64,000 bases of DNA from Leptasterias polaris. Its lineage: Eukaryota; Echinodermata; Asteroidea; Forcipulatida; Asteriidae. The notes under the pieces are model-generated. The model saw only the letters and a list, made by a program, of their open reading frames with translations, searched no databases and was not told where the DNA came from. Location of the stretch: contig JAZGTN010000058.1 of assembly GCA_037783415.1 (NCBI GenBank), positions 2,888,001-2,952,000 of the forward strand, written 5' to 3'. The stretch's first letter is position 1, and the number at the start of each line of letters is the position of its first letter. Below, in pieces: positions 20,738 to 31,204 of the stretch. The position numbers were made by a program, and so were the translations under genes.

Positions 20738-23700
20738 ATGGAACGAGAGTTGATAAAGGCAGAGATAAAAGACTGTCTGCCAAGTCTAGAGGATACAGTT
20801 ATTAATGCTGTGTTGGAAAAGCTTGATCAAGTTGGTGTGCTGACAAAGGAGGACCTTCAATTTGTTAAAGAGGATGACCTCCAACCTGACCTACGACCTA
20901 TCCAGATCCGAAAGCTCCTGCAAAATTGGACTTCAGGAAGTTCAGCAGGTACGTGTAGTGTTTAGATATTGTAACTGATATCCATATCAAATGAGGCTCA
21001 TCAAGAGTAAGTGACAAAACTTTCAAAATACTTTTTAACGAGCAGGGTTCACACACTTTTTCAAGCACATTTTGTTACGCATTCATTCCATTCAATAGTA
21101 ATAACATTTTTTGGGGTACCCTCTTCTTTCCAGTCTGTCTATACTTCCAATTGAAAAAAAAGTGGTTTACCAACAGTGGCTTAACTAAGGGGGGAGGGCC
21201 CCCCCCCCAATCGATGTCGGTGCCCCCCCCCCCCCCCCCCCCCATTTGAAATCTGAACCTTTGAGACCATAATAGTTACTAGAATATAAAATGCTGGTAT
21301 GGAGCACTGGTGGCGTTTTTCTATTTAACACATATTTGTTGTACCTTTGCAGTGGACATGTGTTATTTTTACCAACGTCTTCAGAAGACGGTAAATCACG
21401 TGTGCAAATTGTATGATGACTCATCGCCCGCGCGCGCCCTGTTGCATTTATCGTAAATACATGAGGAAAAGCCATTGAAAACTCCTGAGCTGTGAGAGCA
21501 TTGATCTAAAATATCTGCTTCATTTGAGACATTACTTTGTTCTTCAGTGTACAGGGTATATTCAATAGTTTGTCAATATGTAAAAATTTGGAGAAAAAGA
21601 AGAGAGGGGAATTTTTTGTTTTTGTTTCATTATGATGTATTTTATAGGCTGCAGGATCTGACACAAAATAAGGAAGGATGCAGGCAAATATTGGGAGTTT
21701 TTTTACGAAGCGATCCTCCCTCCCTGCCATTGCGTAGATTAAGATCCAGTTTTTTAAAAGTGCAAAGGAATCTATAGTTGATTTCCCAGCAGTGCCCCCC
21801 CCCCCCTTAAAAAAATGGTGCCCCCCCCCCTAAACAATTACCTTAGTTACCCTCCTGTTTACCAATACTGCTCTTGAAGTAAATCACTGAACTTGCACTT
21901 AAACTGGATTTAATTATATCGGCAGAGCCCTTCATCCTTAATTACCCCACCTCTGGGAAAAAAAATAAAAATAAAAAAACATACATTTTACAAATAGCAG
22001 TAACATTCTTTAAAGTATAACTTGTACTTTATTGTCTGTAGAATTGAAGCTGTACTTTTGTCTTTTGTTTGTTTTAGCACAAAATGATTCAGTTCCAGGA
22101 TCAAGAGAACCACTTTCGCCAAGTCTATCAACAGCAACCTCCATGCGTGACCAGTTTTGGGTGGACAACTTTCAAATTCCTTGGAATACTGCACCAAAGA
22201 ACATTTCAAATGAACTTCAGCGAGGTAATCGCCTGACTCCGAAGTTGATGAGAGCATTGGTACGATGGACTGTCCAGGCAGTTACTGCAAAATGTCCTAA
22301 ACCCATCCGCCGAGAGACTGCTGTCATTGCAAGGGCCATGGTTTTGAAATACAGGGCTTCACTTGAGGATAGGTTGAATGGTGATGTTATTGGTAACGGG
22401 TATGAAGGACTTCTCTGTTCTTTGCAGAATAGAATAGATAACCAGACTCGAGGAAATTCTCAGATTCCAAGAATAAGGAATCAGCGTGTTCCATCTAGAG
22501 ATGCAGACAGTGATGAGCCAACCACTAAGACTCCAAAGCTAGACAGTTATGGGTGTACTAAATGGTCAGCCCCTCTTCCTGATGGAGAGACAGAAGAGAG
22601 CCAGACACAAAAGAAGGAGGAACTTAAAGGCAAATTTTGTCTTGGACCAAAAGAATGGGACTTAGTCGAGATAAAAGAATTGATGCTTCTCACATATCCT
22701 TCACAGCGTAAAGACATTAACAGCGGAGGGAAAATTACTGAGCTTCTGGAGGGAAAATTACTGAGCTTCTGAAGGAATGGCCTTTCCTGTTTCAATCTCT
22801 TTTGTCTCATTTTGAGGAGTTGGTTGGTTTCCCATTGCTGGCTACTTTGACAGGAGCAGTGCGATCGAAGGGAGAGATGATGAGAAAATACTTTTTATCC
22901 AAAGGTATCCATGCTTCTAAGACGGTGCAAGCAGTCTTAAAAGATGCAAGACCCTTTCTAGAAGTCGCTAATATTGACATTAATACTGAATCTGCAGTGA
23001 CTGTGCTGCTTCTACTTGCACACTTTGGGGAGAAGCCGAACACCTTCTTTTATATGACTGAGGTATGTAAACAATTAAACAATGAGAATTCAACTACTGA
23101 TTAGCCTTTCATCTTCTCAGAAAGAAGTAGCTGTTGTTAACTGCTTACCAACTAAAATGACCCAATGTATGCCCCAAAAGTTACAGGCCTTGCATGTTTG
23201 CAGAGTCTTGCACAAAGGCTGAAACCTAATTGTTTCCTTAAAAACCGTCTCTCATTCGAGAATAAAATATTTCACTTATCTTTCTCTCACAATGCATTTT
23301 ATTACCTGATTTTGTTAGGTTTTTACACAATGTTAAAAATCCAATGCCTTTTCCCCCCTTTATACATGTATACAGAGCACCACTGTAGCTCGGGATGTGT
23401 CTGGCAATGCTTCCCTGCCAAAATCACCCTGTCTGGTTGTATGTGGTAAGTTGAAATATTATTGAATTCAAAGAGCCGGTTTTTTTTAAAGTTTTTTTTT
23501 AAACCTCTCACAGCCTGGCTCTTTGAAGGTTAAATAACTTTTCATCAATTTATACCGTCTTAAAATCAATTGGGTATTTTTCACACATTCTGCATTTCCT
23601 CATTCATATTGAGTATTGTAAAAGTAATTGTATAAACTGAAGTTATTGTACTCTTGTCTACATAGTTTCAAATTTTAATGCAGTATTTAGCCAATTGAAG

Positions 23701-24787
23701 CAACTTGTGTGTTTTATTTATTTATTTATTATTATTTAATTTTTTTACATGGCGGACAGATACAAATATCTTCAAAAAGAGAATTTAACCATAAGATTGC
23801 TCAATAGGCCACGTTTTCCTCGTGGTGTTCCCCACTCTGTTATGTTTCACTCACAAATTTATTCCTTGATATTGAAAGGAAATTGTATTACATTTATATG
23901 AATCTATTGTTTTTGTTTCATTATGTTCATCACAACGTCCTTTTTTAACATTTCTGTATTTTTCTTCTATATGTCAAAAGGTGAATCATTGCTGGTAGCA
24001 AGACGGTTTATGCTGGTAATTGACCATTATGTTGTGAATGACTGTATCGAGAACTTTACAAGGGCACTGGCAGAGATGTTTGGATCTTTCTACGTCTTTA
24101 ACGTCATGTACCCAAATGATGGATCAAACACCATGGAGTATATTCAGAGGTAAGTTTTGTTTATTATCCCTTGTGTATACAAAGGACAAAGTTTTAAAAA
24201 CCTGACATAGACCAGGGTGTGACTGTTATTTTGTTATCTAAGCTCAAGGGTTGTTACATGTTGTACCTGTTGCATTAATCATGACATTACTTCATTTATT
24301 TTATCTTAACAGTTCAACATTCACTAAGCAATTGTCAACCCATTCTGTATGGATTTGAAACACAAACGAGTTTGTCATTTTATAGATGTTGTATTTGCAT
24401 CGAGGATTAAGAAAGTTATTTGTTTGATTTACCCATACACCGATGTGTGTTGAGCACTGTATACTCAGTACTTCTAACAGCACTCAGGGAAAGTCCTGAG
24501 TATACAGTGCTTAACATACATCGGTGTATGGGTAAATCAAACCCAACATTTTTTATTTTCATACAACCTATCATATCGTGGCGACACAATTTGTTGCAGC
24601 TTCAAATTTACCATTTTTAATTGCAAGCATTGTGATTTTTGACATTTTTTTCTGCTTTAGGGTATTCGCTGGGATCAACCCAGATGGCCAGAAGATTGAA
24701 CGAGGGGGAAGAAAGGTTTCACCAATATCGCCAAAGATTCTCACACTGACCAATGCAGTCGCACATTTTCATATGCTGACCAGATAA
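20738..24787 (+). CDS. SAM-domain, SAMD3-like accessory protein of transposon 1
   Basis: I infer five exons from GT/AG borders with matching phases: 20738-20948, 22078-23062, 23376-23445, 23981-24149 and 24661-24787. Exon 1 starts in a strong context (gccATGG) and encodes a SAM domain, a protein interaction fold (residues about 3-66, ending IQIRKLLQNW). Exon 2 has the PWNTAP region, RRETAVIARAMVLKY, GYEGLLCSLQNRI, DSYGCTKW and an ETEESQ segment typical of fish and invertebrate SAMD3-like proteins. Exons 3-5 encode the LVVCGESLLVA and YVFNVMYP region. Without a 23 bp tandem duplication in exon 2 the gene would give 512 residues. With it the frame shifts, so this copy is broken. The gene could be spliced separately through the acceptor TTTCCTACAG at 20717-20726. 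Confidence 0.8.
20949..22077 (+). other. Intron 1 of the SAMD3-like gene with nested hAT-type MITE
   Basis: Donor GTACGT at 20949 and acceptor TTGTTTTAG ending at 22077. The phases of the flanking exons match (phase 1). The intron contains the hAT-type element at 21174-21857. Confidence 0.75.
21174..21857. mobile_element. Non-autonomous hAT-type element (684 bp)
   Basis: Flanked by an exact 8 bp duplication, TTTACCAA, at 21166-21173 and 21858-21865. The ends are inverted: CAGTGGCTTAACTAAGG at the left against CAGGAGGGTAACTAAGG read from the right. Long C runs lie just inside both ends (about 21200-21241 and 21794-21830). No transposase frame is present. An 8 bp duplication with CAG-type ends is the hAT signature. 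Confidence 0.85.
22725..22770 (+). repeat. 23 bp tandem duplication in SAMD3-like exon 2
   Basis: The 23-base unit starting GGAGGGAAAATTACTGAGCT is present twice, at 22725-22747 and 22748-22770, without a mismatch. Since 23 is not a multiple of three it shifts the reading frame. Downstream homology (EWPFLFQSLLSHFEELVGF) is in the frame expected with only one copy. Confidence 0.9.
24422..24542. mobile_element. Foldback MITE in SAMD3-like intron 4
   Basis: A 121 bp near-perfect inverted repeat. The left arm starts GTTTGATTTACCCATACACC, and the right arm ends with its complement GGTGTATGGGTAAATCAAAC. The spacer is about ten bases. The RNA would form a long hairpin. Confidence 0.75.
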
Positions 24788-25711
24788 GTTTGAACTCAAA
24801 CATCTCAAGAATACTGAAAACTGCTTTGATTATTCTCAAGGTAGACCTGGAGAGAGTCCGGTATTTCAATGTACATTGTAATAACTGACTGTAAAAAAAA
24901 ATCTTCAAGTTTAACATTTTTAAGAATAAGCAAAGGACATGTTTCTTTTGTGTTCTTTCTGACAATGTTGTTGTTGTTACAAAGTCAATCCTAAGCTCAC
25001 TGTATGATCAGAGTGGAGCTATAACATGAAAAAGCTCATCCAATCTGATAATAATGAGGTTTGAGGTTCCATGTTCAATTTTATAGGATTTCAATCTTTG
25101 GGAAAATGTTACCTTTTATCCCATATGAAATATTGGGAAAATGTTACCTTTTATCCTATATGAAATATACTTTGCCTTAGATGGGTCATATTGTAACCAC
25201 TTGAAGCAGTATACACTTATGGTGCTCAAAATCAGTGTCCACAGTTTGTGTGATTAAGCATAAACATGAACAAAAGCAAACCCCAAAAAGTTTTAGGTTA
25301 AGCTGTCATTGATGTCACAAGAAAATAGTAAAAAACCTGATATGTTGGTGTATAATGGCTTTAATGCAGCACTTTTGGGGGGTGTTTGTTCTGTGTTTGA
25401 CCAAATGTTCCCCACAGGTCACATCATTTGTTTTTGTAATAGTAGGGGTCATTAAAAAAAATTACAGCATTCAAGTTGTTGCTTTAAGGCCAACATTGCT
25501 TAATGGGGGGGGGGGGGGGGTAAGCTTATTATTTTTATATTGATGAATTCCAATAGATTGGGTCCACTATTAGATTACTTTTTATGAGCACTCTGTTGCA
25601 CTTTATCTCCACAGAAAAACCTAACATAGAAGTAGACAATTTGTAAACAAGAAATATTTGTGCTTAATTGGGGGGGGGGGAGCTACACCCCCCCCATTCA
25701 GCTGCTAAGCT
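24788..25711. other. Downstream of the SAMD3-like gene; no gene
   Basis: AT-rich sequence with a short duplication (TGGGAAAATGTTACCTTTTA at about 25100 and 25134) and G runs at 25505-25520 and 25669-25680. It probably holds the 3' UTR of the SAM gene, but no clear poly(A) signal was chosen. Confidence 0.4.
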
Positions 25712-25904
25712 GGGCCCAATTTCATAGGGCTGCTTAAGCAGAAAATATTGCTTAACAATTTCCTGCTTAGCAGAAATGAGCAGGATACCAGTGACAAATT
25801 GTACACGTGTCATGGTAGTTTGGCCGGTAACCCTATTCTGGTAAGCTTAAGTTTATTGTGCTTAGCTGCTTTTTATGCTTAAGCAGCTCTATGAAATTAG
25901 GCCC
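25712..25904. mobile_element. MITE with GGGCCCAATTTCATAG ends
   Basis: A 193 bp segment. The left end GGGCCCAATTTCATAGGGCT and the right end, read inverted, GGGCCTAATTTCATAGAGCT match closely. Internal TGCTTAAGCA palindromes occur near both ends. No coding capacity. I could not settle the target duplication. Confidence 0.7.
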
Positions 25905-25942
25905 TGCTCGCTGACCAGGTTGACATGAAATATAGACAACAA

Positions 25943-26064
25943 AAAGTTAGAGTGGCCTAATATATTTCGTCTTGGAGCCAAGACTTCTTCAGAGGCTAAT
26001 GACAAAGTGACAAGATGAGGAAGTCTTGGCACTAAGTCGAAATATATAAGGTCACTCTAACTTT
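25943..26064. mobile_element. Foldback MITE (122 bp)
   Basis: The arms AAAGTTAGAGTG...CCAAGACTTC and their inverted copy GAAGTCTTGGC...CACTCTAACTTT flank a spacer of about 30 bases. It is palindromic overall with a few mismatches and lies downstream of the SAM gene. Confidence 0.65.
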
Positions 26065-26632
26065 GTGATTTGGAATTCATGTATTAAAATGTTTTTAAAA
26101 AAACAGTTTGAAGTTAAAAACAAATGTTCCAAAGTTTCTCCTAAAATATAATTCTTGTCAAGGTTAAACATTAGATACATTTTTAAAAAAATTAAATTTT
26201 ATGATCTACATTTTATGATGTAAAATGGACAAGCAAGTTGAATTAAAATTTTGAAACGTTCATCGGAAAACATGAGTTTTTGCTGAATATGTTTTTAAAT
26301 TATGTGTCATGACCTTAATAGATTTTCACTGTAACATTTTCAATAATTTACTGACAGTAAGAACTTTCTTTTTTATTTACAAAAATCTAAATTAACGCAA
26401 AATGCCAAATTGAAAAATGATTTTGTATTGCATTAATGTTATAAGTGGTTTTATCACAGTATAAAACAATTATTTGCAATAATTTAACATCTGTCAGTAG
26501 GTTATTGTTGATATTACATTGTAATACCATATTTTCAAATACAGGGGGCTCGACAAACCAGTGTCAAATAACAGTAAGCCGCTGTTTTACAAAGGGAGAC
26601 TTTTGAGACAATAGAGAGCGTCTCATTTACAG
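26065..26632. other. No gene recognised (inside transposon 1)
   Basis: AT-rich spacer leading into the right subterminal repeats. TTACAGTA-type words begin at about 26560. Confidence 0.4.
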
Positions 26633-27144
26633 TAGCTTGGAAAGAGGGTATAATTTACAGTAAAATACTGTTGCCTACTTTACAGTAACGTACTGTCAGA
26701 GTGAACAACGGTAGATTACAGTACTGTTTACACTACACTAATGTAATTGTATTTACAGTATAGCTTGGAAAGAAGGTATAATTTACAGTAAAATACTGTT
26801 GCCTACTTTACAGTAACGTACTGTCAGAGTGAACAACGGTAGATTACAGTACTGTTTACACTACACTAATGTAATTGTATTAACAGTATAGCTTGGAAAG
26901 AAGGTATAATTTACAGTAAAAGACTGTTGCCTACTTAACAGTAACGTACTGTCAGAGTGAACAACGGTAGATTACAGTACTGTTTACACTACACTCATGT
27001 AATTGTATTAACAGTATAGCTTGGAAAGAAGGTATAATTTACAGTATAATACTGTTGCCTACTTAACAGTAACGTACTGTCAGAGTGAACAACGGTAGAT
27101 TACAGTACTGTTTACACTACACTAATGTAATTGTATTAACAGTA
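26633..27144. repeat. Right subterminal repeats of transposon 1 (128 bp x4)
   Basis: The word TAGCTTGGAAAG starts at 26633, 26761, 26889 and 27017, an exact 128 bp period. Units are nearly identical and each carries several TTTACAGTA, TACTGTTG and GTACTGTC words. The remaining 90 bp to the end (27145-27237) has further ACTGTAAAA/TTTTACAGT words and the terminus. Confidence 0.95.
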
Positions 27145-27239
27145 ATACAAAATGATCCTGTAAAAATTACAGTATGTTACTGGCGCCCGTGCTGCCAGTA
27201 TTTTACTGTAAAATTTTACAGTTAATATTTTACAGTGTG

Positions 27240-27582
27240 GGGTGGCTTCTATCTTTAGTTCTGCAAGTTCTCCCTGAATTCGCTTCCAAAGCTGCCGGTG
27301 GTCTTTAATACCCGAACAGAACTCTTTATCTTTACTTATTCGTGTTGAAACCAGTGCTTTCTCCTCATCTTTTGTCCAAATTTTGGGGGGCTGTTGACTT
27401 GCACTTGAAGATTTTGACGTTGTAGGTTGGGATGCCTGTTCCCCTGACATGCTTAATGAGCATGGTGCCTGTGGCAGGTTTTTGGCCTGCTTCAGGGGCT
27501 GTGATGTTTGTTGGTGAGATGTTGATAGTTGGGTCTGGTTGCTGGATAATTTGCCGTATGATATCTCCTTGTAATGCTGGAT
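27240..27582 (-). pseudogene. Myb/SANT-like DNA-binding protein, N-terminal half (split gene)
   Basis: Minus-strand exon starting after a plausible acceptor (AATGTACAG, exon from 27582). A Gln/Ser/Thr-rich segment leads into WTKDEEKALVSTRISKDKEF and QLWKRIQGELAELKIEATP, the first helices of a Myb/SANT-like domain. The next residues of the domain are at 15978 and below, beyond transposon 1. In the N-terminal part a second frame is also open (27601-27365), so the true frame of the linker is unsure. More 5' exons should lie at higher coordinates, but I did not find them. The family binds DNA, and its target here is unknown. Confidence 0.75.
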
Positions 27583-28235
27583 CTGTACATTTAACAAACA
27601 ATACAGTATGTAATCATATGGGTGGGTCGTGCTCATGGTTAAGTGCACCAGATTCAAGTTCTGGTGTTTCTAATCTGCAGCAGAGTGTGGGTCCTGGTTG
27701 CGACACTTGTGTCCTTATCAACATGATACTTAATCATTTTTGTATATTCTCCAGATGGAACTTCAGAGATGTTGGTCCCTTGTGTTGTGTTATGCTTGTA
27801 AAATAGCCTAGTTAGTACATGTATCATAACAGAAGGTTTTTATCCCTGTCAGAACCAAAACCTGTCCAATTAAAGGATTCAGCGAACACAACAACAAAAT
27901 ATCCACTCTGACAAATAAGTCTTCTTTTCAGAGGTTTATTCTCCACAATGTCTCACATCAAAACTATTGTTTACAAGAGTATATACACTGGTCATAAAAA
28001 CATAATTTGAAATTAGCTATTGCATTTTACAATCGCTTCAATTTTGGTTCGCCTCAAAGTGCTCCGCACAATAATGTCAAATTCGTATATAAAGGCAAAA
28101 TGCTATGTCACTCAGACAACTACCAATTATTTGCTCCTCAAAGGAAAATAGCCACTAAGGCAACATTTATACCAGGTCACTAAGACCAAAATGTCGGTCA
28201 CTTAGACCACTGATCACTAAGATCAAAATGATGAA
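27583..28235. other. No clear gene; upstream region of the Myb/SANT gene
   Basis: The exon or promoter upstream of the minus-strand Myb/SANT piece should be in this direction. Short frames here show no recognisable domain. Confidence 0.35.
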
Positions 28236-28346
28236 GGTCACTAAGTCCAAATGTCACAAAGACGTAAATATAGGTCACTAAGACCAAATGTCACAAAGAC
28301 GTAAATATAGGTCACTAAGACCAAATGTCACAAAGACATAAATTGT
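28236..28346. repeat. 37 bp minisatellite, three units
   Basis: GGTCACTAAGACCAAATGTC starts at 28236 (one mismatch), 28273 and 28310, an exact 37 bp period. Degenerate relatives (GGTCACTTAGACCAC and similar) extend upstream to about 28165. Confidence 0.85.
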
Positions 28347-28900
28347 TCCTACTAAGGGACTACAGCCACTCAGGCACATTAGCAAAAGCCTTGAAGCAAA
28401 ATTACACAATATCACAGTCTAGTGAATATCCCTATTATTACAAACTTATTATGATTTTAATTAATTTACAGTGAAACAGTCCTACTTCAAACCTAACACC
28501 TTTCCACTGTCTAAAAGCAACACTCAACAATAAAGTTAACGCAAAATTGCAACTACACGGAGGTGAACCCCCTTCACTCTCGAGTAAGGCAGTTTCAAAA
28601 ATACAGGCAGTAAATGCAATTAATGATATTTGTCACTCTTTGTACAGGTCCAGACAAATTAAATGTTAAAAGTTTACTTGCTGACTACTCCATCCATGCA
28701 AAAGAAAAGGCTACTTGCAGAAGTACAGCTTCCAACTTGGGCAGTTCCAATATACAGACAGGATGCGGTGTACCACCCCTGCTTTCCAAGTCTCCAGTTA
28801 AATGGCGACACTCAAACATCATTGAATCACTATAAAAGTGGTGCTCCAACGTAAAGTTGTGACCCAGAAACAAAGCCGTCTGCAATTTCATAAGTAAACC
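28347..28900. other. No gene recognised
   Basis: Unassigned sequence up to the L1/Tx1-like insertion. Short frames on both strands show no known domain. Confidence 0.4.
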
Positions 28901-28939
28901 AAAACACTTGCCGTTACTTCTGTTCTTATAAAAGCAATG

Positions 28940-29532
28940 CAAGGGGTGTGGCTATTTTGTTTAACAATACTTTTGATTTTAAAATTCTTGGGTCGAATTT
29001 CGATGCAAATGGAAATTGTCTTGCTCTTAATTTGGAAACTCAAGACCTTAATATTACTTTGATTAATTTGTATGGTCCAAATAAGGATGATCCAGACTTC
29101 TATGATAATATTAACAATATTGTGTCTGATTTTGATAACCCTCATACAATTATTTGCGGGGATTGGAATTTAGTTTTGGATAGTAGTCTGGACTGTGAAA
29201 ACTACCTTCATATCAACAATCCTTTAGCCAGGAATAGTGTGCATGGTTTATGTAGAGATCTCGATCTGGTTGACCCATGGCGGGTTCAAAATGAAAGTGT
29301 TAGAAGATATACCTGGAGACAACACTCTACACTAAAACAGTCCAGGTTGGATTTCTTTTTAATTTCGTCCGAGCTGAACTCCAATCTTGTTTCTTGTGAC
29401 ATAAAGCCAGGTTACTGGACTGACCATTCACTAATCGATATTCAATTTGATTTTAATCAGATCGATAGAGGACCCGGTTATTGGAAATTTAATAATTCGT
29501 TTCTTACAGATAAAGTATATGTTGGAAAGTAA
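28940..29532 (+). pseudogene. L1/Tx1-like apurinic-type endonuclease domain, partial
   Basis: The frame begins GVAILFNN and includes LINLYGPN, ICGDWNLVLD, FTWRQ-like YTWRQHSTLKQSRLDFFL and the final TDHSLIDI block. These are the middle and C-terminal motifs of the exonuclease-endonuclease-phosphatase fold that nicks target DNA. The first catalytic residues are missing because of the 5' truncation. The frame ends at 29532 and homology continues after frame changes. Confidence 0.82.
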
Positions 29533-31204
29533 TAAGTGAGGTTGTCGAAACATACGCTGCTTCACCATATCAGCGCCCAAATTTACACACAGTTAATCCC
29601 AGAGATCTTTTTTTATGGTTAACGATCAGTTTTGTTTTGAAATGTTACTGATGGAAATTTGGGCTAAAACAATTTCTTATGCTTCTTGGAAGAAAAAAAC
29701 CCAGCAGAGTTGAAGAAGCTCGCCTTGAAAACGAAATTAAGGTTTTGTCAGACAAGATTGCCGATGGCGACAACAGCCTGTTGGATACATTTCACTCCAA
29801 ACAAGCAAACCTTGTTCAGCTTCGTAAAACAAAAATGGATGGTGTTATGGTCAGGTCTAGAACAAAATGGATGGAGCACGGTGAAAAACCATCGAAATAC
29901 TTTCTCAATATGGAAAAACGTAATTTTTCTAACAAAACAATCAGTCGCGTTACAAAAGATGATGGTAACAAGCTTAACACTTCGGCTGACATCACTAAGG
30001 AGGCCGGTTACTTTTATAAGAGTTTGTATTCTGTCTCAGATGAAGTAACTACTGTCAACTGGCAATCAATTGTTGATAATCCTGAATTTCCAGTTCTTTC
30101 TAATGTTTTACGTAACAGTATTGAGAGTCCCCTTACTCATAGTGAAATATTAAGTGTTTTAAAGAACACCAAGAACGGGAAGTCGCCAGGCTCCGATGGT
30201 TTTAGTTTTGAATTTTATAAGGTTTTTCTTCTCAGATCTATCATGTTATTTATTACGTTCTCTTATTACGGCTATGATACTGACAAACTTTCTGTTACTC
30301 AGCAATATGGTATTATTACTTTACTACCCAAAGGGAATAAACCTCGCCAGTTTTTAAAGAACTGGAGGCCTATCTCTCTTTTAAACACTTCCTACAAATT
30401 AGCGTCTGGTTGTATAGCAGAGAGACTTTAATTCATGACAATCAGAAAGGTTTTCTGCAAGGGCGTTATATAGGTGAGAATATTCGTTTAATGTATGATT
30501 TGCTTAATTACACGGAGTGTAACACAATTCCTGGCATGTGTTTGTTAATAGACTTTGAAAAGGCATTTGATTCAGTTTCTCATGAATTTATTCTTAAGGT
30601 ATTGGATAAGTTTAATTTTGGCCCTTCCATACAAAAGTGGTTTCAGGTTTTTTATAATGGAGCGAAAGCTTCAGTCTTAGTTAATGGATTCCTATCCGAA
30701 TCCTTTAAAGTAGGCCGTGGCTGTAGACAAGGGGACAGTCTGAGCCCATATTTGTTTTTACTGTGCGCAGAAATAATGGGCACGATGATTCGCAGAGACA
30801 AGATTCTAAAGGGAATTGTAATTGATGTCAAGGAATATAGGCTCTCCCAGTATGCTGACGATACAGTGTTGTTTTTGGACGGTTCACAACGTTCCTTCGA
30901 TAGAGCCTTTAAATTGCTTAAAGATTTTGCTAGTATTTCTGGTCTTAAGGTAAATATTGAGAAAACTAATGCGGTGTGGATTGGTGGAAATAAGGGACGC
31001 CAAAAAGGTCTATGTGATCATAATGTTAACTGGGTCAAACCTCTTGATATCTTTAGAGCCCTCGGCATCGACTTTTCAACTAACCTTGATAAAATTGTGA
31101 CCGTTAACTATAACAGAGTGTTAGAATCTACTAAAAGTCTTATTGATCAATGGTCCAAAAGAAATCTAACTGTACTTGGGCGTGTCCCGTGTCACAGTAG
31201 TTAA
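29530..31204 (+). pseudogene. L1/Tx1-like reverse transcriptase, frameshifted
   Basis: 29679-30431 encodes a basic linker, KSPGSDGFSFEFYK and the WRPISLLNTSYK block. A frame change at about 30425 leads to 30432-31204 with GFLQGRYIGENIRL, DFEKAFDSVSHEF (first catalytic Asp), GCRQGDSLSPYLF and the catalytic QYADDT box. There are at least three frame changes between the endonuclease and the RT core, so the copy is dead. The order and spacing match Tx1-group L1 elements of lancelets, fish and corals. Confidence 0.85.

Larger units (their letters stand above)
15981..27237 (+). mobile_element. CACTA-like (EnSpm) transposon 1, 11,257 bp
   Basis: The ends are CACTGTAAAATAATACTGTA (left) and, inverted, CACTGTAAAATATTAACTGT (right). 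The flanks show TG at 15979-15980 and 27238-27239. Removing the element and one TG restores the Myb/SANT reading frame across the junction (ATP joined to TQI), direct evidence for the boundaries and for a 2 bp target duplication. Inside, left to right: tandem subterminal repeats, a C2H2/DDE transposase gene, a SAM-domain gene on the same strand, nested MITEs, and different tandem subterminal repeats. CACTG...CAGTG ends and subterminal repeats are known marks of CACTA elements, although a 3 bp duplication is more usual. Confidence 0.9.

Noticed and set aside
28236..28346. CRISPR-like array of 37 bp repeats
   Set aside because: Units are directly tandem without unique spacers, and the DNA is eukaryotic. 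It is a minisatellite.
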